From positions 2,336,501 through 2,400,500 of the forward strand of contig NZ_CP062788.1 in NCBI RefSeq assembly GCF_025136295.1: a stretch of 64,000 nucleotides of DNA. The letters are read 5' to 3'. The stretch comes from Aestuariispira ectoiniformans. Lineage in GTDB: Bacteria > Pseudomonadota > Alphaproteobacteria > UBA8366 > Aestuariispiraceae. Of this stretch, positions 19,501-28,500 are shown piece by piece. The position numbers were made by a program, and so were the translations under genes. The first letter of the stretch is position 1; each line of letters opens with the position of its first letter. A model generated the notes under the pieces. It searched no databases. It had not been told where the DNA came from and worked only from the letters and a program-made list of their open reading frames with translations.

Positions 19501-22500
19501 TCAAACGTGGTGCATTGCCGCAACCCTCTGAAATCGAGATAGCGGCGGACGAACAGCCCAAAGAAGGCATTGAGACCATTGTCGCCGGGATTTGGCAGGA
19601 TGTTTTGGGCGTGGGTAGTGTCTCGCGTCAAAGTGACTTCTTTGCCCTTGGCGGTCATTCACTTTTGGTAGGGCGAGTTCTTGCCAGGTTGCGCGCCGAA
19701 TTGAGTGTGGATGTGCCAATGCGCGCACTATTTGAAGCACCGGGGCTGGCAACATTTTCCTCCGAAGTGGAGAGGGTGCAGAAGGACGGCGCTGCCCCGG
19801 ATTTGCCCCCCCTTCTTCCACAATCTCGAGATATCGAACTGCCGCTGTCTCATGCCCAATCTCGACTTTGGTTTGTGGACCGTCTGGGGAATGTCGGGGC
19901 TGCATATAACGTGGTGACAGCACTCGAATTGAGGGGTGAAATCGATCCAGAATCACTGGATTTGGCGCTAGGCGATCTGATCACTCGGCATGAGGTACTT
20001 CGTACTCATTTTGTTGTTCGGGGGGATGAACCGGCGCAGGTTATTCTGCCGCCGCGCCCGGTGACGGCAGAGAAAGTGGATCTGTCGAACCTGACGGGGG
20101 AGGCGCTGGAACGCGCGATTGACGCCAGGATCGACGCCCTGACGTCGCGGGTTTTTGATCTTTCGAAAGGGCCGCTTTACGCATTCGAGCTTCTGGACTG
20201 TGGCAACAATCGTCATGTTCTGGCGATTAACATTCATCATATAGCGGTAGACGCCTGGTCTTTGGACATTGTCCTTCGAGACTTGGCTTTGCTCTATAAG
20301 TCCCGCCTGGGGATGGGGGCTTCGCCGTCGCCCTTGCCGGTGCAATATGCGGATTTTGCGTTGTGGCAGCGTGGCTGGCTGCAGGGCGAGGTTCTGGAAC
20401 GTCAGCTTTCCTATTGGAGGAATCAGTTGTCGGGAGCGCCGCAGACGCTGCCGTTGCCGACCGACCGACCCCGTCCGGCGGTGCAGGACTATTCGGGCGG
20501 GAACGTGCCGGTGCGCTTTGGGGCGGAGCTGAGCTCAGCGATCCGGGCGTTGGCCCAGCGGGAGGGCGCGACGGTCTTCATGGTCTTGCTTGCGGCCTAT
20601 CAGACGCTTCTGGCGCGCTGGTCGGGGCAATGGGACCTTTCGGTTGGTACGCCGGTGGCGAACCGCCGGGACGCGCAGCTTGAGGGGCTGGTCGGTTTCT
20701 TCGCGAATACCCTGGTGATGCGCTCGCAGATGTCTCCGGAGATGCGCTTTGTCGATCACCTGTCGGCGGTCCGCGCGCGGGTGTTGGAAGCCTTCGCCCA
20801 TCAGGACCTGCCGTTCGAGAAACTGGTGGAAGAAATCGCTCCTGACCGCGACCTCTCCCGACACCCTATCTTCCAGGCCATGCTGGCCTTGCAGAATGTG
20901 CCGTCAGCGCCGGACAATGTTCCAGGCGTAACTGCAGAGCACCGTCCATCCGCCTTTGATTTCGCCCGTTTTGATCTGAGGCTGGATTTGCGTGAGGCAG
21001 GAGACGTTATCATTGGCAATCTGGAATACGCCACGGCGTTGTTTGACCGATCAACGGCGGAACGGCTTGTTGCGGCATTTGAAGAGCTGATGGCCGATGC
21101 TGTGGCCGATCCGGCTTCGAAATTGTGCGACCTGGATGTCTTTCCGGCAGATGAGCGCGCGCATGTGCTTCACGGTTTTAACGATACAGCCCAGCCCTAT
21201 GAGCTTGATGATCGCTTGGACAGGATGATCGACAGGCAAATTGCCCGCACGCCGGATGCCGAGGCCGTCCGGTTTGGTCAGACTGCTTTGAGTTATGCTG
21301 AACTTGGAGAGCAGGCAGAGGCCGTTGCGGCCCGTCTTCGCGCTGCCGGCGTAGACGCAGGCAATGTCGTTGCAGTTTTGATGGAGCGCTCCCTCGAATT
21401 ACCCGTTGTGCTGTTGGGGATCATGCGGGCAGGTGCCGCCTATCTGCCCCTTGACCCTGATCTGCCGGATGAACGCCTGGTTTTTCTGGCCAAGGATGCG
21501 CAGGCGGATCTGGTGGTGACGACAACTGCCCTTGAGAAACATGTCGACTTCGCCGTGCCTTGCGTTTGTATGGAAACGATCAAGGAGGGTGAGGCGGTTA
21601 CTGTTGAACCGGTGACGCATATATCCTCACCGGATGCGGCTGCTTATGTTCTCTATACGTCCGGGTCAACGGGCAGGCCAAAGGGCGTGGTGGTTTCACA
21701 TCGGGCCATAGTCAATCGTATCCTATGGATGCAGGAAGCCTACAAACTGACTTCAGCGGACCGCGTCCTGCAGAAAACACCCGTTGGTTTCGATGTTTCC
21801 GTTTGGGAGTTTTTCTGGCCTTTGACCATGGGGGCAGGGCTGGTTCTTGCTTCTCCTGGTGCGCATCGCGATCCTGAACGTCTGGCAGGCGAAATTGAAC
21901 GGGCCGGGGTGACGGTTCTCCATTTCGTCCCGTCGATGCTGCGCCAGTATACGGTGTCGGCAACCCCGCGAGAGAGTGTAAGGCTGGTTGTTTTCTCGGG
22001 CGAGGCGTTGGGTGCGGATCAGCCGGATGCGGCCCATCGTGCATTCCCCGCAGCCCGCCTTGAAAACCTGTATGGTCCGACAGAGGCGGCTATTGATGTC
22101 ACGTCATGGACCTGCGAGCCGACAGGGAGGGAAGGTGTCCCCATCGGGCGGCCGATTGCGAATGTGAACCTCTATGTGGTGGACGCCTGTCTGTCGCCAG
22201 TTCCGATAGGCGTTGTCGGTGAACTGTTGATTGGTGGCGTTCAGGTGGCTCAGGCCTATCTTGGCCGACCCGCCCTGACGGCAGAGCGATTCATCCCCGA
22301 TCCGTTCAATTCAAATGGTGAACGCCTGTACCGGACCGGCGATTTGGTACGCTGGCGTCCGGATGGCGCGCTTGACTATATCGGAAGGGCCGATGACCAG
22401 GTCAAAATCCGAGGTCAGCGAATTGAACTGGGTGAAGTGGAGGCCGCCCTAGCTGCCGTTGATGGTGTTGCCGACGCCTGTGCCGTTGTGAAAACGGCTG

Positions 22501-25500
22501 TGGACGGGGCGAAAGACCTGGTTGGCTACATCGTGGCGGATGCGGATGTTGCCCAAGTTGCGGGTGTTGAAGAGACCGACGATGCGATATCGCGTTGGGC
22601 CACGGTATACGATACGACGTACGGTCATGCGGCGAAAGATCCCATGCGTGACTTCGTCGGCTGGACTTCCAGCCTGTCGGGGGCTGCATTGCCAATGGAG
22701 GAAATGGAAGCGTGGCTTGATGCGACGGTAAATGCCATTGCACCTCAGGGCCATGAGCGGATGATCGAGTTGGGTTGCGGAACCGGACTTGTCCTTTTTG
22801 CCGTTGCACCAAAGGTCACATCCTATGTCGGTACAGATATCTCCAGAGTTGGCTTGCGCAGTATCCGCTCTGCAATGGCCGGTCAGGATTTTGCCGACCG
22901 GGTTACGCTCACGGCCAATTCGGCATGCGATATCAAAGATATGCCCAAGCGGAGTGTCGATGCGGTAATTCTGAATTCCGTCGTTCAATATTTCCCGGAT
23001 GTATCCTATCTGGCGACGGTGATCGAAGGTGCGGTCGAGGCGGTGCGTGATGGTGGCCGCATTTTTCTGGGCGATATCATCAATAATGACTTGGCCGAGG
23101 CGTTCCACTCGTCTGTGGCGTTTGCCCGTCGCGATGGAACGGAAACGGCGGACATGTTGCGCGCAGAAATAACCCGTCGTCAGGAAGAAGACCGGGAGCT
23201 GCGTCTTGCCCCTCAGGCCTTTTCAGCATTACGTGCGCGTCTGCCGCGTGTATCCAGGGTCTGTGTCTCCTTGAAGACCTTCGGACATGATAACGAACTT
23301 TCACGATACCGCTATGACGTGACGCTTCATGTGGGTGATGCGGAAGTTTCTTCGTCGGAGGTCGTTGATGACACCGTGTGGACAGAGGGTTTCACCGCCC
23401 AGCAGATTGTACTGAATGCCGCCTCGAAAGATGGGGTGTGTAAATTCAGTGGGATTCTGAATGCAAGGGTTTCCGGCGACTTTGCACGATTGGAAGGCCT
23501 GCGTGAAACGCCGGGCGGAGAATGCTTCGAAGACCGGATCGGACCGGGACATGGCGAGGGAATTGATCCGGACGACTTGCTTGAGGAAGCACGATCAAAG
23601 GGCCTCACGGTTCACCTCACATGGGGGGACAGGCCGAATGTCTTCAACGCCGTTTTTGGCGATGTACTGGTAGACGACTGTCCTGGCATGGACGAACGGC
23701 CGGAGCGTTTTGCGTCCTCACCGGTTGCTGCGGCGGGCCTTGAAGCCCTGCCTGCGCGTATTCGTAAGGCGCTTGCCAAGACTTTGCCTGATGCAATGGT
23801 ACCGGCACGTATCTCCCGTATCGATTCAATCCCGCTGACCAGCAGCGGCAAGGCGGACCGAAAACGGCTCGTGGCGTTGGATGATACGCCACGAGGCCAA
23901 GCTGATCTCTTGCCGCCCAGAACTCCCCTGGAATCAGACATCGTGGCCGTTTGGCAGGATGTTCTGGGTGTCGTCAGGGTTGGTGTGCAGGACAATTTCT
24001 TTTCGCTTGGGGGCGACTCTTTGAAAAGCCTGAAAGTATTGTCCGAACTCGCTGCACGCGGGTGGACCTTTACGCTTGATGCGCTGTTCCGCTTCCAGAC
24101 CCCTGCGGCGCTTGCCTCTTCCTACAGTGACGATAGTGACCTGGTGACGGAGCCTCCTGCTCCTTTCGCACTTGTTGCGGAGGTGGATATGGCACGCCTG
24201 CCGGAAGATGTGGAGGATGCCTATCCTCTCTCAGACCTGCAGTTGGGTATGTTCTATCATACTGAATTTGATGAGATGTCCAGTGTCTATCATGACGTCT
24301 TTTCCTATCGCGTCCGACTGACTTGGGACGAGGCCCTCATGGCGCAGGCGTTGCGTCGTATCACGGCACGCCATCCAATCCTTCGGAGCAGCTTCCACCT
24401 GTCCGGTTTCAATGAGCCCTTGCAGTGTGTCCACCGTGAAATTTCACCGCGACTTGACGTATCGGACTTACGCCAAGTGGGACCAGAGGAGAAAATTCGT
24501 TATCTGGCGGCATTTGCGGATGAGGAACGTTTTGCCGGTTTCGATATAAACGAGGCCGGGTTGTGGCGGGTTCATGTGCACCGTGAAAGCGACGATGATT
24601 TTGTCTTCACGCTGTCTTTTCATCACGCCATTCTGGATGGCTGGAGCGTGGCGACATTGCTGACCGAACTGGCCCAGATTTATGTGTCGCAACTCGATGC
24701 CGTCGATGCGGTTCTTCCGCCACCTCCGCCCGGCTATAACCTGCATATCGCGTCTGAACGGCAGGTGGTTGAGGCTGGCGAGGCTTTCGATTTCTGGCGT
24801 GGGCAATTGGCTGGTGCGCCTTCACCGCGTCTGCCGTTCCTGCGTGAAGGGCAGAGCCATGCAAAAAGCCTCCTTATGCCGATCCCGAATGAAACGCATA
24901 CGGCCCTTGTGGAATGTGCCAACGCGATCGGTGTTCCGCTACGTTCGTTGCTGCTCGCAGGACATTACTACGTATTGTCGTCGCTGGTCGGCGCGAGACG
25001 CGTGACGTCGGGTGTGGTTTCGTCGACCAGGCCCGAAACAGAGGACGGTGGCCGGATGGTCGGATTGTTCCTGAATCTCCTGCCTTTGGTAGCGGAGGTG
25101 TCCGGCGTCAACTGGCAAAGCTTCGCGCAATCCCTCTTCAGAGAGGAAAGCGAGGCGCTACGATACCGGCGCTTGTCTCTTGCCCGAATTCAGGAGGCGG
25201 CGGGCAGAAACGACCTGTTTGAAGTCTTCTTCAACTATGTGCAGTTCCACGTGTTTCGGGATCTGCCGTTTGATGGGCTTGAAACGAAAGTCGCCGATTT
25301 TCAGGAAGAAACGAATTACGCACTGGAAGTCCAATTCGGCCGTGATCCTGACGGGCGCACGCTCACCTTGCGCCTGAACTACGATTCGTCGGTCCTGCCT
25401 GATACCACAGTGCATGACATTGCGGGGCAACTGACACATGTGCTCGCGCTGATCGCTGAAAACCCGGAGGCCGCGATGGACGATCCTTGGGCGTCGGCAA

Positions 25501-25568
25501 CAGTCGCGGAGACAGATATCAACGATACCGACGTGGACTTTACGTCATTCTTTTCGGAGCCTGCGTAG
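13515..25568 (+). CDS. NRPS 3: C-A-T-C-A(beta-amino)-T-C-A(Ser)[NMT]-T-C
   Basis: 4017 aa, starting 5 bp after NRPS 2 with GGAG upstream. Domains: C5 (13560-14850; LTQTQEGLL opening, D-donor style, fitting the upstream E); A5 (14910-16380) and T5 (16420-16640); C6 (16690-18010), A6 (18040-19530), T6 (19560-19770); C7 (19830-21170), A7 (21210-23880) interrupted by a methyltransferase (22580-23700), T7 (23920-24120, LGGDSLKSL); terminal C8 (24200-25480, HHAILD). By-eye pockets: A5 DVWHASFIEK (Ser-like, unusual F322/E331); A6 IDWVVSIDAK, with no Asp at 235 but Asp at 236 as in the beta-Ala code VDWVISLADK; A7 DVWHVSLIDK (Ser). C8 has no A domain after it: the partner A domain opens the next gene, whose GTG start overlaps this stop (TAGTG). 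The protein ends in a short acidic tail. Confidence 0.95.
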   Translation: MHDYHMTLTEPRAKTVTLALTQTQEGLLYQCLRGGNDGAYMIGVRVRIDGPFDFARFSRAWAQLSLRHQSLRTRFLWKGLPEPVQVVSPDTGSEPAWHDLSLLKPQDADAQWNAQIRQAEQEPFDLEKGPLVRVLAGRLSSDRHELLAVFHHLIVDGWSLAILMDELSGIYADLSEDLPPCDSPAPDFGAFVAFEQARDRTVMQRFWSDYLSGVPAHEARPNQEFEEESGSRWGEVRLALDGPVSGRFSAFLKKHALTANTIAHAAWSASLVCGGAEEAVYGMTVSGRPPALENAEKTVGLFIKTLAVRGVPEWGMPVADWLSQLQVDLADLREYDAISLTDLHSYAGLAPGEALFDSILVFENYPVPARRDRLGALAVGDISIRERTHYPITLLVSAADGLSLRLIHDRGRVTDNQAQALADGFQAFVEALSQDGERSVAEALCAAQEKIEPAASSGAEEVFPGHDRRLEDLVLSQAASTPDAVAVIFGKEEKSYASLGNGVRSLSKRLACQGIGRGDIVGVLMERSLEMPEVLLGIMASGAAYLPLDPDLPDDRLAYIVEDADVAAVVVPSALVSRLPEGRRAVVLDQPGEDGPARPGARSAGGPDDAAYVIYTSGSTGRPKGVVVPHDGVVNRILALQSDHCLAATDRVLQKTPFSFDVSVWELFWPLVTGAGLVMARPGGHRDPAWLAEEIARTGVSVVHFVPSMLRQYTAQAPASPGVRLLACSGEALGQDQPAAARSVFPEAEIRNFYGPTEASIEVSSWRCEPKAEGPVPIGRAIANLRLYVMDAHGRVLPDGACGELVVAGPCVASGYLGRPGLTAAQFVPDPYGPPGARAYRTGDLVRRRGDGALDYLGRNDGQVKVRGHRIELGEVEAAMAAVDGVREVAAIVRADGSDMARLVGYVVGGPGPSAVAEEMSRHLPGYMIPTPIIELDAMPMTASGKTDRKQLPAPADISQRNNDLQPQAYKGLEELVASIWSEMLGVEGVGPNDDFFALGGHSLTATRVIAAVRDALQVETPLKSVFAYPRLEDFARALAQDVEAARGVNLPKITAANCDSRRALSHAEERLWFLHQMEDLGGAFNIPIVNRLRGPVDAGRLATALSHLATRHEAFRTRYVEEDGVPVVLLDREPSFPLVREDISDLDQEAIDVYVAAFLGEPFNLSKGPLHRAGLFKTGPDTYIFAVVLHHIVADGWSLSILSSELEEIDGALAENRDPAFTAIELDYSDVVDWSCRPEVATHMDRQVGYWRDRLAGLDGELDLWTDVPRADVPAHAGERMPIALPDWLSREVIAFCRAEGVTLNMLLLALIGVVLARYSGQQEVAVGFPVAGRNRRETERCVGLFLNTLVARIDTAGNPTFADLLYAVREQCLEGYVHQDAPYEKVVEALQPDRTLHGNALFQAMLIVQNAPERPLHLSGIEVDAVPSGHATAKYDLTFELVETPGHVHGMIEYAAVFTPETISRLWRTILATLEAALVDPTMRLSELAVLNEADAALLADYNDGVTPEASPVHGDFSELVMRDPARIALSGVGETLTYGDLADRSNRLAHALVAAGIGRGSVVGLAMDPCNDLVVSILAVFKAGAAYLPLDPSYPEDRLLFTIADSQAELIIARNCPTTADVPVLDLCDLDLRDYPATCPDVPVGADDIAYVLYTSGSTGKPKGVLGTHGAIASRVAWNVPGAEGDACYALKTSINFIDSLWEIFTPLTRGDRLTVVPRTSLRDPLAFAAQINAEGVTRLVLVPSFLRMILELPDEDLAGLRQLEYIVTSGEALPRLLAEEVRDRLPGVRLINIYGTSEFWDASYADAIGPGGEIDAASMGRPVAGMCLHILDQNMRPVPVGVPGEIYVGGRGLARGYVENAAATSERFLPDPFSIVPGGRLYRSGDLGRMRPDGQIEFVGRSDHQVKVRGHRIELGEIEAVLQRCSGVLQAVATVYDRGDGDRRLAAYVSARPSVTLDVSELVDTLARHLPPAVRPVIVPVDDFPMTPSGKIKRGALPQPSEIEIAADEQPKEGIETIVAGIWQDVLGVGSVSRQSDFFALGGHSLLVGRVLARLRAELSVDVPMRALFEAPGLATFSSEVERVQKDGAAPDLPPLLPQSRDIELPLSHAQSRLWFVDRLGNVGAAYNVVTALELRGEIDPESLDLALGDLITRHEVLRTHFVVRGDEPAQVILPPRPVTAEKVDLSNLTGEALERAIDARIDALTSRVFDLSKGPLYAFELLDCGNNRHVLAINIHHIAVDAWSLDIVLRDLALLYKSRLGMGASPSPLPVQYADFALWQRGWLQGEVLERQLSYWRNQLSGAPQTLPLPTDRPRPAVQDYSGGNVPVRFGAELSSAIRALAQREGATVFMVLLAAYQTLLARWSGQWDLSVGTPVANRRDAQLEGLVGFFANTLVMRSQMSPEMRFVDHLSAVRARVLEAFAHQDLPFEKLVEEIAPDRDLSRHPIFQAMLALQNVPSAPDNVPGVTAEHRPSAFDFARFDLRLDLREAGDVIIGNLEYATALFDRSTAERLVAAFEELMADAVADPASKLCDLDVFPADERAHVLHGFNDTAQPYELDDRLDRMIDRQIARTPDAEAVRFGQTALSYAELGEQAEAVAARLRAAGVDAGNVVAVLMERSLELPVVLLGIMRAGAAYLPLDPDLPDERLVFLAKDAQADLVVTTTALEKHVDFAVPCVCMETIKEGEAVTVEPVTHISSPDAAAYVLYTSGSTGRPKGVVVSHRAIVNRILWMQEAYKLTSADRVLQKTPVGFDVSVWEFFWPLTMGAGLVLASPGAHRDPERLAGEIERAGVTVLHFVPSMLRQYTVSATPRESVRLVVFSGEALGADQPDAAHRAFPAARLENLYGPTEAAIDVTSWTCEPTGREGVPIGRPIANVNLYVVDACLSPVPIGVVGELLIGGVQVAQAYLGRPALTAERFIPDPFNSNGERLYRTGDLVRWRPDGALDYIGRADDQVKIRGQRIELGEVEAALAAVDGVADACAVVKTAVDGAKDLVGYIVADADVAQVAGVEETDDAISRWATVYDTTYGHAAKDPMRDFVGWTSSLSGAALPMEEMEAWLDATVNAIAPQGHERMIELGCGTGLVLFAVAPKVTSYVGTDISRVGLRSIRSAMAGQDFADRVTLTANSACDIKDMPKRSVDAVILNSVVQYFPDVSYLATVIEGAVEAVRDGGRIFLGDIINNDLAEAFHSSVAFARRDGTETADMLRAEITRRQEEDRELRLAPQAFSALRARLPRVSRVCVSLKTFGHDNELSRYRYDVTLHVGDAEVSSSEVVDDTVWTEGFTAQQIVLNAASKDGVCKFSGILNARVSGDFARLEGLRETPGGECFEDRIGPGHGEGIDPDDLLEEARSKGLTVHLTWGDRPNVFNAVFGDVLVDDCPGMDERPERFASSPVAAAGLEALPARIRKALAKTLPDAMVPARISRIDSIPLTSSGKADRKRLVALDDTPRGQADLLPPRTPLESDIVAVWQDVLGVVRVGVQDNFFSLGGDSLKSLKVLSELAARGWTFTLDALFRFQTPAALASSYSDDSDLVTEPPAPFALVAEVDMARLPEDVEDAYPLSDLQLGMFYHTEFDEMSSVYHDVFSYRVRLTWDEALMAQALRRITARHPILRSSFHLSGFNEPLQCVHREISPRLDVSDLRQVGPEEKIRYLAAFADEERFAGFDINEAGLWRVHVHRESDDDFVFTLSFHHAILDGWSVATLLTELAQIYVSQLDAVDAVLPPPPPGYNLHIASERQVVEAGEAFDFWRGQLAGAPSPRLPFLREGQSHAKSLLMPIPNETHTALVECANAIGVPLRSLLLAGHYYVLSSLVGARRVTSGVVSSTRPETEDGGRMVGLFLNLLPLVAEVSGVNWQSFAQSLFREESEALRYRRLSLARIQEAAGRNDLFEVFFNYVQFHVFRDLPFDGLETKVADFQEETNYALEVQFGRDPDGRTLTLRLNYDSSVLPDTTVHDIAGQLTHVLALIAENPEAAMDDPWASATVAETDINDTDVDFTSFFSEPA
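14875..16382 (+). repeat. Repeat R2, copy a (A5)
   Basis: About 1.5 kb covering the whole A5 domain and ending just before T5. Matches 40473-41980 apart from scattered single changes and a dense patch of 13 substitutions at 15689-15718. Confidence 0.93.
18040..19530 (+). other. A6: beta-amino-acid-type adenylation domain
   Basis: Core motif A4 reads NFIDSLWEIF instead of the usual FDxSxWE, which puts Ile at position 235 and Asp at 236. Asp235 normally binds the alpha-amino group; its shift to 236 is the signature of beta-alanine and other beta-amino-acid activating domains. The remaining pocket (W239, V278, V299, S301, I322) also resembles beta-Ala. D330/A331 are swapped relative to the textbook code, so the exact substrate is open. 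Confidence 0.72.
20256..20884 (+). repeat. Repeat R3, copy a (C7, second half)
   Basis: Starts at the HHxxxDAW active-site segment of C7 and runs through the C-terminal lobe. Near-identical to 35051-35679, while the N-terminal lobes of the two C domains are unrelated at DNA level. Confidence 0.9.
22580..23700 (+). other. N-methyltransferase inserted in A7
   Basis: Between motif A8 ([16 protein letters not shown]) and motif A10 (SSGKADRKRL) sits a domain of about 370 residues. It begins with RWATVYDTTYG and has the SAM loop ELGCGTGLVLF followed by YVGTDIS. This is the usual site and look of NRPS N-methyltransferases. It would N-methylate the Ser bound to T7. Confidence 0.9.
24200..25480 (+). 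other. Terminal C8 domain, resembling the modified-amino-acid (dehydrating) C clade
   Basis: It opens with DAYPLSDLQLGMFYHTE followed by VYHDVFSY and has the active site FHHAILDGWS. These strings look to me like C domains that follow Ser/Thr modules whose residue is dehydrated, as after N-Me-Ser in microcystin synthetases. Placement directly after an N-methyl-Ser module fits. The clade call rests on remembered motifs and needs a phylogeny. Confidence 0.55.
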
Positions 25569-25570
25569 TG
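25556..25570 (+). promoter_or_regulatory. Shine-Dalgarno and GTG start that define NRPS 4
   Basis: GGAG at 25556-25559 lies 8 nt before GTG 25568-25570, which overlaps the NRPS 3 stop TAG by one base. An in-frame ATG 81 bp upstream would add 27 residues unlike any A-domain start and would lie inside the NRPS 3 coding region. The GTG is preferred and indicates translational coupling. Confidence 0.75.
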
Positions 25571-28500
25571 AAAACCATAGACAAAATTATTCTCGATAGA
25601 GCCGAAACATCCTGCCTCCAGACCGCGGTTGTCGCGGGGGATACATCGCTCAGCTATGGTGATCTGGCCACAAAGGTCCGATCCGTTGCCGCAGCCCTGT
25701 CTGATCGGGGCATCGGGCGAGGCGATATTGTTGCTGTCTGTGCAGAGCGGCAGGTTGACCTTGTTCCCGCATTGCTGGGGATCATGATGTCGGGTGCTGC
25801 ATATCTGCCATTGGATCCGTCATATCCCGAGGCACGGCTTGAATTCATGGTGGCCGACAGCGACGTTTCCTTGGTTTTGTCAGGAAACGGGGACACTTCG
25901 TTTGGGCGTCCCGTGCTCACATTAGATGAGGCAGTGGGCACGGCGGACCCTGGCACTGTCTCTCAATGCAAAGGCGCTGCTGCAGAGTCAGATCTCGCCT
26001 ACATCATCTATACCTCGGGTACGACCGGTACACCGAAAGGTGTGATGGTCGAACACCGTTCGTTCTTTAATTTCCTGATGTCCATGCGAATGAAACCTGG
26101 CCTGGGGCCGGACGATCGGATGGTTGCCGTTACCCCGATTTCATTCGATATCTTCGCGCTTGAGCTTTATCTGCCGCTTCTCGTGGGAGGGACGGTTGTT
26201 CTGGTCCCGCGGGACGTTGCGCGTGATGTCGACCGGCTTGCCGTCGAGATTGACCGAACTGGCGGCACAGTGATGCAAGCCACTCCGGCCACCTGGCGGA
26301 TGTTGGTCGAGACCGGATGGACGCCTCCAAAGGGATTTCGAAAGTTTGTTGGCGGGGAGGCCTTTCCCGATTCAATCGCGGGTAGTTTGCTGGCGGGAGA
26401 AGGGGAAGTCGTAAATCTTTATGGCCCGACGGAAACAACCATCTGGTCTGCCATGCACCCCGTCACAGAAGCCTTGACGCGGCAACCGATCGGCCGCCCG
26501 ATTGCCAATACGCAACTCCATATACTCAGTCCGACATTAGAGCGATTGCCCAACGGTGCGGTGGGCGAGCTTTATATCGGCGGCGCAGGCGTTGCACGCG
26601 GATATAATAACCGTCCGGGATTGACGGCTGAGCGTTTTCTTCCCGATCCATTCTCCCGCTTGCCGGGTGCGCGGCTATACCGAACTGGCGATCTTGCGCG
26701 TATCGTGCCGGGCGGGCAGATCGAATGCCTGGGCCGAAGCGACCATCAAGTGAAAATCCATGGCTATCGGATTGAACTGGGTGAGGTCGAGGCGGCGCTG
26801 GAATCGCTTGAGAAGGTTCGGGCCGCCGCCGCGACAACCTTCCCCGACGGCCTTGGTGAACAACGCATTGTCGGCTACATCGTCGGTGAGATAGAGGGAG
26901 ATACCGCGCGGGATTTGCTCGCCTCAATCCTCCCGGCGCATATGGTGCCGGATTTTGTGCAATGCCTTGATAAACTGCCACTCACACCCAACGGTAAAAT
27001 CGATCGCAAGGCGCTGCCCGAACCGGGGGGCACTTTGCCTCAAACCGGCGCGCAGGAACCCCCGAAAGGTGACGTCGAAACGCGACTTGCTGCAATCTGG
27101 CAGGAAGTGCTGGGTGTTCCGGTGGTGGGGCGGGACGACGATTTCTTCCGCCTGGGGGGGAGTTCTCTTCTGGCAACCAGAGTAGGAGCACGAATTCGCG
27201 CTGAATTCGGCGTGCCATTTGCGTTGCGCACGCTCTTTGATGAGAGAACGGTTGCAGCCTGTTCGGCGGCCATCGGTGATGCTGCCATAAGTGAACAGCC
27301 GGTGATCGTCAGAAATGATTCAAACCGCTTCCCGTTGATCCCTGCACAGTCCGGCTTGGCTTTTCTCGACACTTTCGGTGCTGCAGGAGGTGCGTATCAC
27401 GGTCTCGTGGCCATGGATGTTGAAGGCATATTCGATGCCTCGGCTTTTTCCCGCGCATTGGCCCGTGTGAGTATCCGTCATGATGCCTTGCAGGTTCGTT
27501 TTGTCGAAGATGGCGAAGGTGGAATCGTGCAGGAAATTACGGGCGAAAACCCGCCTGTTCGGATTGAAACGGTGACATGTGAGGCAAATGTTTCCAAAGC
27601 TCTTGATGCCTTCGCAGCAGAGCCTTTTGATATTGCCTGCGGTCCTCTTCTTCGGGTTATGGTTCTGGAACATAGTGCGGGGTTTGTGCTGGCTTTTGCC
27701 TTTCATCACATCATCCTTGATGCTTGGTCGTTTGGCATTTTAGCACGTGAACTGACGGCAATTTATCGTGAGGAAAGGGGCGGTGTCGCTGCCGCTTTGA
27801 CCGAACCGACGTTACGGTATAGAGATGCTGCAACGTGGCTCGATACTTGCCAGGATCAGGTTGTATCGGATGTCGCCTGGTGGCGGGAAAAACTTGAGGA
27901 TGCCCCGCTGGCCCTGGAGCTTCCGACGGACTATGTCCGCCCTGCGGTGCAGTCGTTCCGTGGCAGTTCCATTCCATTTTCCCTGCCTGACACGCTTGTT
28001 AGCCAAATGCGGGCGCTCGCGGTTGAGGAAGCGGCATCGCCTTTCATGGTCCTTGTTGCGGCCTTGTCCGTGACACTCGGTTCCCTGGCCGGGCAACGGG
28101 ATGTTTGCCTTGGGACGCCGGTCGCCGGTCGCGATCACCCGGACCTTGAAGATGTTGTCGGCTTTTTCCTGAATACAGTCACGCTGCGGTCACGGTGGCA
28201 GAACCGGGACAGTTTCCGCGACATGCTGAAAGCAGTGCGGGAAACGGTATTGGATGCTTTTGCGCATCAATCGGCGCCCTTTGACCGTGTGGTTGAAGGG
28301 CTTGCGCATCAACCGGACCTTTCACGACAACCGGTTTTCCAGACAATGGTAATTCTCGACAATGTGGGAATGGAAGCGCTGGACCTGGGAGAGGCGAGTT
28401 GGCGATACAGAAATCAGGCCCGTCAGTCTTCTAAATATGATCTGACGCTCAATCTGGCGGAAACTGCCCAGGGCATGTCGGGGCTTATCGAATACGCCGC

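Noticed and set aside
25487-25567. Upstream ATG for NRPS 4
   Set aside because: It would add 27 residues of unlikely sequence inside the NRPS 3 reading frame. The GTG at 25568 has a good Shine-Dalgarno and fits the A-domain start.
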